Position numbers and translations under genes: made by a program | Source of the DNA: Polytrichum commune | Taxonomy: Eukaryota > Streptophyta > Polytrichopsida > Polytrichales > Polytrichaceae | Assembly: GCA_950295325.1 (NCBI GenBank) | Contig: OX485806.1 | Coordinates: forward strand, 24,800,001 to 24,864,000 | Direction of reading: 5' to 3' | Length of the DNA stretch: 64,000 nucleotides | Part shown: positions 9,958 to 22,407 of the stretch, one piece after another | How positions within the stretch are numbered: position 1 is the stretch's first letter | Layout: every line of letters starts with the position of its first letter | The notes under the pieces: model-generated | Database searches by the model: none | What the model saw: only the letters and a program-made list of their open reading frames with translations | Told to the model about the DNA's origin: nothing

Positions 9958-12900
9958 AAGTAGGGCCAAACGGGCTCATATTCATGTCGGATTGCCCAAC
10001 ATTGGTTTTTCTTTGATTTTTTTTCCATGAGACACCGACACTTATGTATTTCAGAGAAAGAATAACTTAATGATTTTAGCTACCAACATGTTCTCTTATG
10101 CATAAAGTAGCTTATAAGCCTGTGTTATATAAATTAAGAACATCGTTGAAAATAGGTCCTTACTTAAGAACCAAGTTACACTAAAATTGCACATTGCAAA
10201 TTAACTATGGTCACCAAACAAACACATTCATTTATGGAGATGTAGGATTCCATGTCACTTTCTCATATGTGGTATTGACATAGTCAGTATCATTTTTGGG
10301 ACCTTGTGTAAGGCAAAGTGAGACTGTTGTTCATTTCTTGGCCAATGAGGGAATTTAGAAAGCAGTGGTTATGATTCATGACCACTAGTGTAATCAACTC
10401 CTTCACCATGCACCCATCTTCTAGATGCTTTATGCTTTGGTGTGGACTTGAGAAAATAAAACAAAACAAAATAAAATAAATCCACATGTTTGAAAGTGAT
10501 TGGACTACATTCTCAAATTTCTTAACCACTCGACACTAAATAGTCAACGCAACTTGGGGGCGCCTCTATATATTAATTAAGGAATCAAAACACATGTACT
10601 TCCATGAAAGATATTTAAATCATGAGAGGTCCGACTTTGTATTGATGATACATCATGGGTGTGCTCATGTAACACAAATTTCGAGATGTAAATATGATCT
10701 ATAGAAGATGAGAAGGAAAAAACAAACGAATAACACCCACGTACCTTAACGATGGTAAAACAACTTCCAACTAACTTAGTTCACTTAGAGGTTTTTCAAT
10801 AAGCTTTGTATGGGTTGTGCACAAAGTTTGTATAGGCATGTACGGAATGTTTACAAGTGTGCATGGGGTCATTTTGCTCTATTGTTCATACACCGACTTC
10901 ACCAAATGTGTAAGCATGTGGACACTACTACAAACATGGGAATTTTGTCAACTCTAAACAAGCCCCGAATATACGAAAACATAAGCATGTCATTGTATGA
11001 TTCCTTGGTTGTCACTAAGCTTGTCTACCACAAGGCTTATATGCAAAGGCCTAACGGATATTGTACACTATTGACATTGACATGTGCGTAAAGAAATTGA
11101 CATTGTAGTACACAAACAACCATGTACCCCAAGTGCCTAGATTGCATAGGAAGGGATGTCAACTAACAATGAGGTGACCGATCATGGAGGTTTATATATA
11201 TATATATAGCAAATCATGTATGCAAGAGACTGTGTGGTGTATGTACACTACAAGAGTGTTTCAATTGTAAAATGGCCATGCGACATCATACATAAGATTA
11301 CTAATCTTTAGAAGTCCTCAGGGGTTGGGAAGTGCTCTTGTTGAAAGGCACATATTATAAAGAAAGAGGATTGTTGAGTTGACCACACACTGTTTAAAAC
11401 GACCACAAAGACATGTTGCACAGTCGCATTTCTAGTTGTAAGCAAAAACAATAATGAAAGAGGAAGCAAAGTTGATACCTTGTTCCTCTTCATGTGTGCA
11501 ATGAAAAATCAAATTTTGATCGGTCATGTGACCCCATGACATGTCTTTGTGGTCGTCTCCACAAACTACATGGTCAGCTCAATGATCCCGAAAATGAAAA
11601 CATCATGAACAAAGGATAGTTGAAGACACATAAAAAAAATGCTTGAAACCATGTTGACTTGGGACATCCCACAAAACAAGAGCACAAACCCTCCAACATC
11701 CCAAAGCGACCTCCACAGGGTTCCTTAGGATGTTGATCGGGTGCTTGTCAAAAATTACCAAGGCATCTTCACACATGCCTAAAATTAGTCACCACACACT
11801 GTTGAGAAATGTTGCTTAAGGGAAGTGTTTATGTTAATTATAGCCGCCATAGATGACATAAAGAAAACCGTCCATGAATTATAGAAATGACATGGATGAA
11901 TAGCATTGGGCTAACACTGCATTTTGAATAGGGTGTTGTACCTGAACGATATAGACAATTGGGATGGTGTATGTGAACATTCCACGAGCTGCTAAAATTA
12001 CTAGGGCAGAGGAAGGAGTGAAAAATTAAAGAGCTTCCGATAAGAAAGAAGCCTTCAGTTATAAAGTGCCAAAGAGAATCTTCACTTTGCAAATCAATAT
12101 GTTCACTTTGCAACTCAACTCCGATTTTGTAACTTGAAACGACAAACTTTATGGTATACAATTGCTTAAGATGATATCACTTATATATATGATCCAATCC
12201 AACAACCAAAACCTATGTGGAGTTAGGGGCACTCACAATAGGGCCACATACATTAATGACATATGTTCGGGGGCTGTGGAGTTCAATGATTCATGCATGT
12301 TTCAAGGTACTTGGAGCTAAATGTTGGCTCCTTCTTCAAGTCTATAGGTTGGCGACAAGATAAGCATGCTTAAATTAGCCACTTGTCTTAAACGGACACC
12401 TAAATTTGAGTGGTGCATGGTTGAGTGCGAATCTCAAGAATGGCACCAAAATAAACTAACATTTAAGTATATTTGGAAAAACCAATTGTTCCAAAATCAT
12501 AGGGAATGTGCAACACTTGTGGGGACAAAAACATCAAACACCAACATCAAAACCAACAACACAACAACCACAACTTTGAATGCTCGTATTCCATGTTCAC
12601 CAACCACCGTATTTGTGTAGAATTATGACCTAGTCATAATTACGGTTGGAATTGTCCAAAATTCATGCACATATCCTGATAGACTTAGATCCGAGTTTAA
12701 CATGTGTTTCAAGAAACCAGACGACGCATTCAAAAATTGTTAAACATTCTAAGCTCCATAACCAACATTATTGGGGTGGGGGGGGGGGGGAGCTATATGA
12801 TCATTCAATAAGAAGAGAGAATCTTCACTTTTACAATGAAAGATAGTCATACAAACTCTGAAAAGAATGAAGAAAACAACTACAGGCACAATTTGGATTT

Positions 12901-12984
12901 GGATTGAAGCTATATTTAGCACACCTTCTTATAAAGAGGAAGTGAAACCAATGTCATAGGTGTCAATGGTGATCAATTGTACAA
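9958..12984. other. Long non-coding stretch
   Basis: A+T-rich DNA with short (TA)n runs near 11198. It contains one member of a diffuse dispersed repeat (landmark ACATGTTTGAAAGnGATTGGA at about 10485) that also appears near 18082, 22800 and 37255. Open frames of 60-107 codons have no recognisable motifs and no homologous counterpart in the window. A 13-bp poly-G tract lies at 12778-12790. Confidence 0.5.
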
Positions 12985-13335
12985 GGTACGTACACTCCCC
13001 CCGCGTGGCAACCAAAGTGCATGTGATAGTAGTAAGGTTTACAATGTTAACATGGGTGTGTGATAATAGAGTTTAATGTAACTTGTGACATTACAGAATA
13101 TCACAAAGTCAACATAGCAACAATGACAACACAATGCATGCAAACATGTGGTTTGAATTCTTTGAATTCTTTGGTGGATTATCCTAATGTTAAAAACCTA
13201 TGATATGTGGGAGAGGAATGTGAGAACAAGGAGGGAGATTTGAACAGTGCACACCCATTCTCTAGGGTTTCGGGATATAAGAGAGGGGTGACATTACAAA
13301 GGTTATATTACGGAGGTTAGGGTGTATTCGAGTCT
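12985..13335 (+). repeat. Dispersed repeat family R2, copy 2
   Basis: Extends further left than the copy at 500, sharing GTGGCAACCAAAGnnCATGTG and GTTAACATGG with the 36680 copy, then the common GACATTACnGA to AGGGTGTAT core. Confidence 0.65.
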
Positions 13336-13499
13336 AGGACAATTACACAAGTTCAATTTTTCTATGGTTCATTCTAACCAAATTTATGCTTTGATTCATG
13401 CAATGAATGTGCCATTTATGGAGAGGGGTCACTTTTGACACTTCTAGCTACATTTGTTAGAAAATATTTATAGACCCCTTTGAATGACATCTCAAGACC

Positions 13500-14010
13500 T
13501 ATAATAGGCCTCTTGGCCTTTTAAGGGTTAAGAGCCAATGAACAAGGAGAACGGATTGCTAGTTACAGATGAACCAATTGAGTTTGACAAATAACCGGAT
13601 GAAACTCAAAACTTCAAGAAAATCACCGATCATTTGATGGCAATATGGTTTTTTTTTAATATATTTTTTGGCACAAATTGAAAGCGAATTCAATTGCAAA
13701 AGGAAAAGTACAATAACCTTGAGCAAAACAAAGCAAATGAGGGGAGTTTAGAAATAATGCCCATCCAGGGCCTAACTTTCCAAGTGACCACTAAATTATG
13801 GCTAGTAACAATAAGACCTTTGACAGACCACACACTGTCAAACTCTTTAAGAACGTACTCATAAGCAACATTTGGTGTTTTTCCCCCAAATCCGGGAGAT
13901 TATTTTGGAGGAATCTAGAGAATACACCTCAAATTAAGGAAAGGAAAAAATGTGGAAGATGTCAACGTGTTGGACTTGGAAACACTAGGATCTTGACCGA
14001 ATATGCTTCA
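13500..14010 (-). repeat. AACCGGTT-family repeat copy with a ~260-bp insertion
   Basis: The - strand contains the family modules in order, but they are separated by about 13635-13905, which has no family homology. The insertion begins near a poly-T/(AT) tract followed by GGCACAAATTGAA, which resembles the antisense 3' end of a poly(A)-tailed retroposon. Similar flanks GATCATTT / GATTATTT may be the target duplication. Confidence 0.45.
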
Positions 14011-14044
14011 AAATCTTCCTAGACACTATTAAGGGCTACGTGAC

Positions 14045-14240
14045 GCAAGTAAATGATGCAAAGTCAAGGCGGGGATCAAGGAGTTGACCTTAAAAGGAAA
14101 CTAAACTAGATTTGCGCAAAGGAATTTTGGTACCAACGTTGCCATACAGTGTTTGGAGGTGCGTGGAAAGTAGTGCACATACTCTATTTGTATTTAGAAG
14201 TGGCGGTAATTGCTGTAGCATCTTGGATATTGCTTGCACA
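14045..14240 (+). repeat. Direct repeat pair, left unit
   Basis: Shares with 14806-15000 the words AAGTAAATGAnGCA, AGTCAAGG, CTAGATTTnCGCAAAGGAAT, TGGAAAGT and AAGTGGCGGTAnTTGCTG in the same order. The right unit has gained a (CT)n expansion. The units start about 760 bp apart. They could be remnants of short LTRs or a segmental duplication. Confidence 0.6.
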
Positions 14241-14805
14241 ATTGCTTTTTGCACCCGTCGCAACCCTTTTGACAGTTGGTCATTGGCACTTGCTCAGCTT
14301 GACATGTCAAAAGACCGAGGGCCAAGACCTTTCACTTGACATATCATTCTTAAAGTGTTCGTCACTTGACATATGAAAGTTGAGGATGCTTGTCAACAAC
14401 CTATTGCTAGGGATTGTCAGAAATTTGGAGGGAGTGTGGGAGGATCTTTCCATTTTTAAGCAAGATTTGGTGCACTCCCTCTAAATTTTGAAAATGTGGT
14501 GTTTTCAATGAGGGATTTCACCTACGTCAAATTTTTACAATTCTTTTTTCTTGAGAAATATCTCACGTTTATTTAGGTGTGCTTCTAATGATGGTAATTT
14601 CAGTTTCTAATTTTAGGTCAGTCAAAAGATAGGTTTTGGTTTGCAGTGAGCTTTACCTAGATCCACTGGCGATGCCCTTAGTAAAAAAAGAAGTCATGAG
14701 TAACACATTATTCTGCTGCTTTTATATATATATATATATATATGTAACTCCCCATATAGAGTAGCACGAGCAAATAAATACTGTATTCCTGCATCTGCCA
14801 ACCGA

Positions 14806-14925
14806 CAAGTAAATGACGCAGAGTCAAGGAGTTGAAAAACTAACTAGATTTCCGCAAAGGAATTTCAATTTCCACTTTGCAATAAACTAAGCCGCTGTGG
14901 ATGTGCATGCATGGAAAGTGCTCTC

Positions 14926-14956
<31 letters not shown>

Positions 14957-15000
14957 TCGAAAGTGGCGGTACTTGCTGCAACGTCCTAGATGCTGCTTAG
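14806..15000 (+). repeat. Direct repeat pair, right unit with (CT)n expansion
   Basis: Second copy of 14045-14240. A CT microsatellite at 14921-14955 is inserted or expanded within it. Confidence 0.6.
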
Positions 15001-15025
15001 GAGAATAGAATCAACCTTCAAACAT

Positions 15026-15027
15026 AC

Positions 15028-15096
<69 letters not shown>

Positions 15097-15135
15097 GTGT
15101 GTGTGTGTGTATGTATGTATATATATATATATATA
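15026..15135. repeat. Compound (TA)n(TG)n(TA)n microsatellite
   Basis: About 110 bp of alternating TA and TG dinucleotides with short ATGT interruptions. Open frames of repeated Cys-Val or His-Thr across it are low-complexity artefacts. Confidence 0.95.
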
Positions 15136-15689
15136 ATTCCGACTCCAACGGTGGTGACTGGGTCAAGAAGATTCGGCTCGTTTCATTTGTTTCGAAAACA
15201 AGACAAAAAGAAACGGGAAAGGTGATTGGACTGTAGGGAATAAGCTTTTTGGACCCCACGTTGATGTACAGAGGGTGAGGTTCCATGTAGGTTGTTTGTT
15301 CCACGAGATGCTAGTGGGAATGAGGACAAGCCTGGTCTAAAATGTAGATGGAATATGGTGGAGTAGGGTTGGTAGTTTCGTACGTGCCAACTGGTTGTGA
15401 CTACTCTCATCTTTCTCAAATTTGGGCGCACTAACTAACCTTCTTTTCCTCCTCCTCCTCCTCTTAAACCCTGGTCTTTGATCCTTCAGTGACCCGCACT
15501 TGCAGGTGGAAAAGGTGTTTTTAGTGGGCGCATGGGAGTCTAGCGGCTCGTGTTTAGGGCCCTCCACATTCTAGTAGGCCACGAGAATGCGGTTGGGTGG
15601 GTGGCTTGTGCTTATTTACGTGTGAATACCTCCAATCAATTATTATCATGAATCTAGTAGGCGAGTGGCCTTCCATGGAACTTCACCCT

Positions 15690-15949
15690 TAGGACCACTT
15701 CACACACACGCCAAGGGTGGTGATCATGTGATCGTGAGGGCCCTTGACTCTCATCCAATGGCAGTAGTGGTTGTTTACCTAAGAAGAACTGCCATGTTGG
15801 AATCCATGTAGATTTTTCATCCATGGCCATTCTTTGGGTCCTTAGGCCTTCATCTTCTAGTGTGAAGTGAACTCGGAGGTGCTCGGCCTTTTCTTTCGAC
15901 CAATGAAAGATTTTTGGAATTCAATGGTCTCATGTGTGAAGTGGCCCTT
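15690..15949. mobile_element. MITE with AGGrCCACTTCACAC ends
   Basis: The left end AGGACCACTTCACACA and the reverse complement of the right end AGGGCCACTTCACACA form a terminal inverted repeat around 260 bp of non-coding DNA. The right half (AGTGTGAAGTGAACTCGGA to CTCATGTGTGAAGTGGCCC) is shared with 32490-32598. A TTA-like duplication is possible (TTA left, TTTA right), which would suggest PIF/Harbinger. Confidence 0.5.
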
Positions 15950-15974
15950 TAGTCTTATCATGTGAATGGGATAG

Positions 15975-16145
15975 ACTGACCGTCAGTTACAAATGAATCG
16001 GTTGAGTTTGACCAATAACCAGTTGACGTTCATTTTGGAGGAATATAGAGAATACACCTGAAGCTATTGAAGAAAAACCAAGAGATGTCAACATGTGACT
16101 GAAAACACTAGGATTTTGACCGATTATGCCCAAGAATCTCCCCAC
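15975..16145 (-). repeat. AACCGGTT-family repeat, reverse copy
   Basis: On the - strand it carries GGGCATAATCGGTCAAAATC, CCTAGTGTTTTCAG, ATGTTGACATCTC and CAACTGGTTATTGG in the family order. Confidence 0.6.
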
Positions 16146-16759
16146 ACATGGGTCCCATTAGTTTTTTTGGCTTCCTAGATTATATATATTCATGTTATTG
16201 GAGTGAAGGAAACGATTTAGTTTTTTTACCCCGCCGCCCTTCCTCTTTCTCTCTCTCCTTAAGGTACTGAGGCCTTAAAGCAACACTTTCTTCTCGCGCG
16301 ACACCTATTTTCAATCTTAAGTTGTTAACAAGTGAGTGCAACAGTGGCATCAAGTAAGTCATTGTTGAAAGCAATTTATCATATGCGGCATTAAGTACAA
16401 AATAATACCACTCTGGCCATTCATAATAACGGTGTAAGAAGTATACGAAAATGCTTTTAGAAGAGCACTAGCTTTGGCTTTTCATAATAGCAGTGTAAGG
16501 AGGCTGCAAAAATGCTTTTAGAAGAGCATCTACTTTTTAATTTTTTGTGTGGACTTTTGTATAGGTTTGCTAATCTATGGAATTTCTTTTGAAAGCTATT
16601 TAGCCTTCTTGAAATAGGAAAAGTTTCTTAAAGGGTCACTTCAAGGCTTTAGTACCTTATATGTAGGGACAGTTTTCTCAAATGACGTCATCCCAAGAGA
16701 CCACCCAAGCAATCAGGGTTGTTTTTTCACAAAGTTTTTACCCGTCCACGTCCCAAAAC

Positions 16760-16915
16760 CTCAAATTGAAAGGCAAAAAAAATTGCAACCCGTCCCAAAA
16801 CCGGTAATTTCAAAACCAACCCGTCCATGGAAAGGTTGAAGAAAAAACAACCCGTCCCAAAACCGGTAATTTTTAAACCAACCCGTCCATGAAAAGGTTA
16901 AAGGAAAAAACAAAT
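16760..16915. repeat. ~64-bp subterminal tandem repeat of the MULE
   Basis: About two and a half units, each with CAACCCGTCCCAAAACCGGT, AAACCAACCCGTCCAT and AAAGGTTnAAGnAAAAAAC. Related single units lie near the other end (about 17815-17865), consistent with subterminal transposase-binding arrays. Confidence 0.7.
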
Positions 16916-17094
16916 CAATAAAGATAACCCGAAAGATGTCGGCATGTGATTGGTGCACTTGCCACTTGGAAACAATAGTATCTTACTATCTTCGTTCATT
17001 TCTGCTTTTTCTATTATAATTACCAATTTGCCAGCTTGCCACTGCCCCATTTTGTCTGTTTGTCCACAGACTAGTTCAGAGAAACTGAACTAGA

Positions 17095-17340
17095 CTCAGT
17101 CACTCAAACTCAACCGGTTCATTTGAAACTAACTCAAATTCAAGAAGTCGGAGAGTGCTGCTGGAACAATCTCCTCCTACAATCTTGAACTTCAACAGGT
17201 GTTTTCTCAAACTCAACCGGTTCATTTGAAACTAACTCGAATTCAAGAAGTTGAAGAGTGTTGCTGGAACAATCTTCTCCTGCAATCTTGAACTTCAACA
17301 GGTGTTTTCTCAAACTCAACCGGTTCATTTGACGACTGCA
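17095..17340 (+). repeat. ~109-bp tandem repeat with CTCAACCGGTTCATTTG
   Basis: Two full units and a partial third, each with CAAACTCAACCGGTTCATTT, GAAACTAACTC, AATTCAAGAAGT, TGCTGGAACAATCT and TTGAACTTCAACAGGTGTTTT. Units differ by a handful of substitutions. The array lies wholly within the MULE, as if captured and amplified there. Confidence 0.75.
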
Positions 17341-17935
17341 ATCAAGTTATCTCTCACCGGTCTCTCAGTTGCTTTAGCTTTCAGTTGCATATGTTCGATT
17401 CATTAGCATCCTAAATCTTGAGAGTCTTATTCCTCTCTTTTGTTGTGGGTTGAGTGCACATTCGAGGGCTGTGTAGGAAATTTCTGTCAATTCGAGTTAA
17501 ACCCTAGCAAATTGCAGGGTTGAGCTTGTAAGTTGTTGGGTCAATGTATGAGTAGATATTTGAGCCTTACATGTGCCTAAGATGGTGGAAGCGTTGTCTT
17601 TGACATTATGTTAAAAAGATTCTAAATTTTGTGGTTGATGAATTAATGTATGCAGGTGAATCAAGCACTTCAAGATTGATAGTTTGATTGGGTATTAGTG
17701 GTTTGATTGCATTATGCTTATATTCACATATCATATATGACATAACGTAATTGATATTTGTACCATTTTTTTAATTGAAAAAAATGTTATTTTTAGAACC
17801 CGTCCAAAGTGAATTTGACACGTCCCAAAACCGGTTCATTTTCTAAGAACCCGTGCACTGGAAATGTTTTTTTTTTATGAACATGTCCCTAGACATGTTA
17901 GGGACCTTGTGAAAAAACACCCCTGCAAGCAATCG

Positions 17936-18884
17936 TTGGATCTTTGGAACAAGACTCCATACACAAATAAGGTATGCGGGGTTTTAAGTAGTCATTTTTT
18001 TTTAGTCAAACACCTATATATTTGATTGGAGTGTAGTTTGGTGAGACTCAAAGAACAAACACCATGAAGACACATGTTTGAAAGAGATTGATTACGTCTT
18101 TAAATTTTGTTAACTACTCCACACTCAATATTGGACACAATTGGGAGGACCTATGTACTTGGTAAGGAATCAACAATATGCATCTCTAATAACGGTACCT
18201 AAAATCATGGAGGTCTGGTTTTTGTTGATGCTCCATTGTATATTTGTAAATGCAGCAAGAATCAATAAGAAGTTGGAGAACATGAAAAACGAACTGCATA
18301 ACACTTACATACCTTACCTAATAGAATTGAGTGCACCTATCATGAACTGAGACCTATAATGGGTTCTAGCCTATAAGTGCATATATAATGTGCATATGTG
18401 AAGAAGAAAAACCATCATACGTCATTTATGACTTCTAAATCCTCAATTCAAAAGATATTCTTATTAACTTTAAAAAAAAAGAAAGATCAACTCTCATGTT
18501 CCTCACTTGCATTTTGCTAATGTGCTCATCGGATGTTTACCTTGTTACCAAACTTCTACTTATCAAATCCAAAAAGTGTCCATGATAGTTTCACTCACCT
18601 CAACTCAAATGAAGAAGTGAGTCGTAAAGCTTTCGGAGATGAGATGGACATGGTGCGATCACTCATCAAGTTCCACCCTTCCTTTGGAAAGCAACAACAA
18701 CATTATATTTAAAGTTTCAATCCTTATTAATTTCACTCAATGCAACAGACGATGAGTCCCGTTGGCTATAGCTCCCAAAGACCTATCCAATGAGCTATCA
18801 ATCACCCGAATCCACTTGTTTTATTGCAATGAGCTCTTAAAAATCTTAATCATTTCATTGACTCAAAAATTTCATAATATTATT
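17936..18884. other. Non-coding stretch
   Basis: A+T-rich. Around 18080-18190 it carries a copy of the ACATGTTTGAAAGAGATTG dispersed repeat also near 10485. No gene-like frames. Confidence 0.5.
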
Positions 18885-19275
18885 TAGCCATGTGGATCAG
18901 CACCATATATGGCCTATGATTATGTCAATTATATTTTGCGTCCTCCCAAACAAACAAAGAGTATTCATTTGCTATTCATACATTCAGAGCGACATTTGGA
19001 AATTTGGGTGGAATTATACTACCGGCACTCCTTATAGGGATCGTTGTTCATCTCGGTATAATACACTAAAACTACTACTAATAGCAACAATATCATTGGA
19101 AATACCAATTCTATTCACAATATTCTTACCATTCATATTCGCACTATTTGTTATTCATATTGGAGGTAGTTTCTTCCTATTCTCAAAGTTTATTTCCATG
19201 AAGGTAAGATAGTGGAGGCGCACATTAGATGCTAAATATGCAATGGAACACAACCATGCAGCTAAATAATGCTAT
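18885..19275. repeat. GAATAGTG-rich dispersed repeat, copy 2 (inverted)
   Basis: Reverse-complement counterpart of 2336-2722, sharing the TTAGCCATGTGGnTC end, the CTATTCAT-rich centre and the CCATGAAGGTAAGATAnTGGAGG end. The 106-codon open frame over it on the + strand is low in complexity and absent from the other copy. Confidence 0.55.
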
Positions 19276-20690
19276 GTTAGTGAGAGTGATTCAATTGGAT
19301 ACCAAACCCTAAATGCATTTGGGGTCCCATATTTTCCCAAGTCTCATATGGCCCCAAGTTTCAAAATGTTGGTGTAAAGTTAGATATGGTCATGAAGCAT
19401 CTCAACCTAAAAAACATAATCTTAAAAAGAAAATCAACGAGTAGGCTAGGAACTATTTTATTTGGGAAGGTGGCTACACTGTCCGCTCACACCATGTGTC
19501 TGGACTTGCACCAATCAAAACACATGCATTCATTTAGCGACACGTCACTAAACCAACCAACAACTCAAGGATTTGTGTGGCAACACCTCACCAAACTAGT
19601 GGCAAACTAAGTCCCATTTATCATAATGTGATTCAACATAACAAACCTTGTATGATTGCGTTGAAATTACATATGATAGTACTAATTGGCATTTGGAGAA
19701 CATCCGATGTGGGGAATTTCCCAAATGTTTTATTCGGAGTGTCCATCCATTGAGTTTAAGTTATGTGCTCATAAATCACTGGAAGCAAACATATGAAATC
19801 TTGTAAACACGCACACACACATACAAATGAATCATTTGTGAATCTTTTGGATTGCATCGAGGTAGTGATGGAAGAGACTCCCGAATTAAAGCTTCTTCTT
19901 TTTCACGAAATACGGTAAAAGGATAGGAAAGTCGTCACTTGTTTTCACTTCAGAGTAAACGTTGCTAATGTTGCCACCTCGTATGAAAGTGTTTCAAGAA
20001 ATTTTGTATTGAGAAGTCAGCCCTTATGACATCATGGCACTCACATCATGATACAATAGTCATCCCCCCTCCTTATTGTAGGCGGAGATATAGATACTCT
20101 AGGTATTGAATTGTACACTTATCTTATTAGTAATACTAATAAGTCTGTTGTGCTGTATTTCCGCTCAATTTCCCTCTCTGCGAAATTCAGTTGGATGTAA
20201 GTTGTATGCTTTTGAAGAAGTTTCAGTGTCTACTACTCAAGGAATATGCATAAAGTTTCGAAGTCTATTTGTGCTATGGATTCTCAATTTGTCAACATCC
20301 TAAAAATACGTTGCGTCTGGCTAGTAGCTAGGATGAAACCTCTAAAGTCCAGCTTCAAATTTCAGCCTTGTGCCACACATGGCTTCTATTAATACTGCAC
20401 AAAACAATGTTGACTTTATTCCCAAAGGTTGACTTTGGTCCATTTTACCCCTAAAGGCCGGAGGGGGGGGGGACTAAGTCAAACTCTCGTAATTCTTAAT
20501 ATAATCAACACCGTAGAGGAATTGGCAATAAGTCATCACAAATCATAAATTGTGCAAGACAATGATTTGAGTAAGCTACTTTTTGATGAGGAAAGATTGT
20601 CTCTCTCGTATTGATATATACATGAAAGTTATAGTCAATTGAAACTATGTTCCTTGACTCATTATTATGTCCTCTATCACAAGAACGACT
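19276..20690. other. Non-coding stretch
   Basis: No recognised protein or RNA. A short frame at 20106-20303 starts with a hydrophobic, signal-like stretch (LILLVILISLLCCISA), but it is only 65 codons and isolated. A 10-bp poly-G tract lies at 20463-20472. Confidence 0.45.
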
Positions 20691-20699
20691 TAGTATTTT

Positions 20700-21760
20700 G
20701 TCCACCTACCTTTACCAGTTAAAACGTCTTGCGTTTGCTTTGGCATGCTCTCATATCATGGTCTACACACTCCTCTAGTGATGTGGAAGCCCAACATTCC
20801 TCAATATGCTATCCCACAACTCGAAAATTTGTGTTGGAGCACTTTGTTATCGATGGAGATGTCGTTTTAGCCTTGCCCAAAGATGCTCAGCTGGATTTAG
20901 ATCAAGGGACCATGCATGACACTCAAGAACATTAAACTTTTGTGATTTCAGCCATTGGCAGACATTTTTTGTTATATGTTTACATCATTAACCTGCTAAA
21001 AAATCAAATGGGAAGGATCAAGATCATACGCCATCACAGTGTATAGTAAATCTCTTTACATGATCTCCTTGTATTGATGTTGATCCATTCTTCCTTCGAC
21101 TCTACAAATGATGCCATGGCCCTGGAACGTCATGCAACCCCACACCAACATTGGACCACCACCAAACTTTGCTGTGTGTTGGAACTATCTTGAATCACAA
21201 GATTGTCCACCACAAATCCAACACAAGTGCAACCATCTAAGCAAAACCAATTTACCTTTGTCTCATTGAGAAGATGACGTGCTCCTAGTCACAAATGGTC
21301 CAATGTTCATGGCATCTAGCAACTCCAAGCCTCTCCTTGATGTGATTTTGGTTCATTTATGGTTTCTTCTCCTTCATTTTCGATTTGAGCCCTGCAACAC
21401 ACAAAACCCTTCTCATTGTATCAACACTTACAATAACTTAGCATTCTCTACATACATAGTTTGGGCCAATTGTGTCCCAAGATCAATACATCCTCACGTG
21501 ACAAGTTTGTCAAAATGCACACTTTTGTGCATTGGCAAGTACTAATGGTCTACCACCACTACTGGCTCAAAGATTGCACAATATCTTCTTTCTAATTCGT
21601 GTGACATAACTTTGAGCCACCTGCAACTCATTTGTTAAATCCCTCATAGAACTACCAACTTGCGACTTCATAAAAATAGAGTTATCAAGGTCTATTCTAA
21701 CACTAGCAGAAAGCCTCTCACACTTTACAACATGATTATTGCATAAGGTTTACAGATAGA
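20700..21760 (-). pseudogene. Tc1/mariner-family transposase, decayed
   Basis: Tc1/mariner transposases catalyse cut-and-paste at TA sites with a DDE/D triad. Reading the - strand from 21760 downward in several frames gives, in family order: SMRDLTNELQVAQSYVTRIR (helix-turn-helix) followed by a GGRP hook; NETKVNWFCLDGC (family form SDESKFNLFGSDG); KFGGGPMLVWGCMT (family GGGSVMVWGCM); CKHITKNVCQWLKSQKFNVL; and SLDLNPAEHLWARLKRHL (family SPDLNPIEHLWGELKR, with the third acidic residue). Span and block spacing fit the usual ~340 aa. Several frameshifts and stops, and loss of the DN block around the second Asp, make it inactive. Terminal inverted repeats were not identified. Confidence 0.8.
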
Positions 21761-21997
21761 AATCATGTAGAGAGCTTTGAGCTGAAGCATAGTCCAAATG
21801 TATACGAGAACTTGACTTTTGCAATATTGAATTCCTCAAGTGCAACCTCATTGTGTTTGATGCGGGGAGACATGCAAATTTAAGTCATGCCATGTGTTAG
21901 AGATGAAACAAAAAAAATCTAATCACAGCTCCTGTGTTTGTCTGAGTACTATCTTTTGACAATGATTATGTTAGAAAATTCAGGTACCGAGCTGTTA

Positions 21998-22404
21998 GAG
22001 CGTCCCCACCAGACCGGGCATGGGGCATGCCAACACCAAAAATGGGGCATCCTAGGTTCTTAGGTGCCGGTGCCGGCATAAATTGAGCCCCACCAATGTC
22101 TGGTCCCCCATAATTTAGAACCGGGCTGGGTATAGTAAAGACCTTCCCCTGTCATAAATGGTTCATATAACGGCCCGCCAAGAGATTACTTTAATATCAA
22201 ATACTCCGATATCCTACTTTATCCCATGTCAGATAATAGGTGTCATTGTCTTATTGATTGCTTCCTAATTATACTGGGGGTATGCCTAGGCTTTGGTGGG
22301 CTTTGACTCAAGATGAGCTGCCCCGCCCAAGATGGAGGGCTCTCCAAAGGTAAAAAAATATTATATACTCTATTTGGCGTGTACCCGATCTGGTGGGGAT
22401 GCTC
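21998..22404. mobile_element. PIF/Harbinger-like MITE with TTA duplications
   Basis: A 407-bp non-coding element with inverted ends GAGCGTCCCCACCAGACCGG and, reverse-complemented, GAGCATCCCCACCAGATCGG. TTA lies immediately outside each end (21995-21997 and 22405-22407), the typical PIF/Harbinger (Tourist-like) duplication. It has no transposase and would be mobilised in trans. Confidence 0.85.
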
Positions 22405-22407
22405 TTA

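Larger units (their letters stand above)
16715..17925. mobile_element. Mutator-like (MULE) element with 9-bp target duplication
   Basis: A 1,211-bp element flanked by identical 9-bp direct repeats CAAGCAATC (16706-16714 and 17926-17934), the size made by Mutator transposases. Its ends are inverted repeats, AGGGTTGTTTTTTCACAA on the left and CAGGGGTGTTTTTTCACAAG on the right after reverse complementing. Subterminal DNA carries tandem CCCGTCCCAAAACCGG units on both sides. The interior holds an AACCGGTT-family tandem array (17095-17340) and non-repetitive sequence. No transposase is visible, so it is non-autonomous. Confidence 0.8.

Noticed and set aside
13798-14022. A 74-codon + strand frame
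   Set aside because: It runs through an AACCGGTT-family repeat copy and its insertion. The other copies do not keep the frame.
15011-15304. Open frames of repeated Cys-Val, His-Thr and Tyr-Ile residues
   Set aside because: They translate the (TG)n/(TA)n microsatellite and are not coding.
20106-20303. A small secreted peptide gene with a signal-like N-terminus
   Set aside because: 65 codons, isolated, no second copy or transcript evidence; a hydrophobic stretch is expected by chance in A+T-rich DNA.
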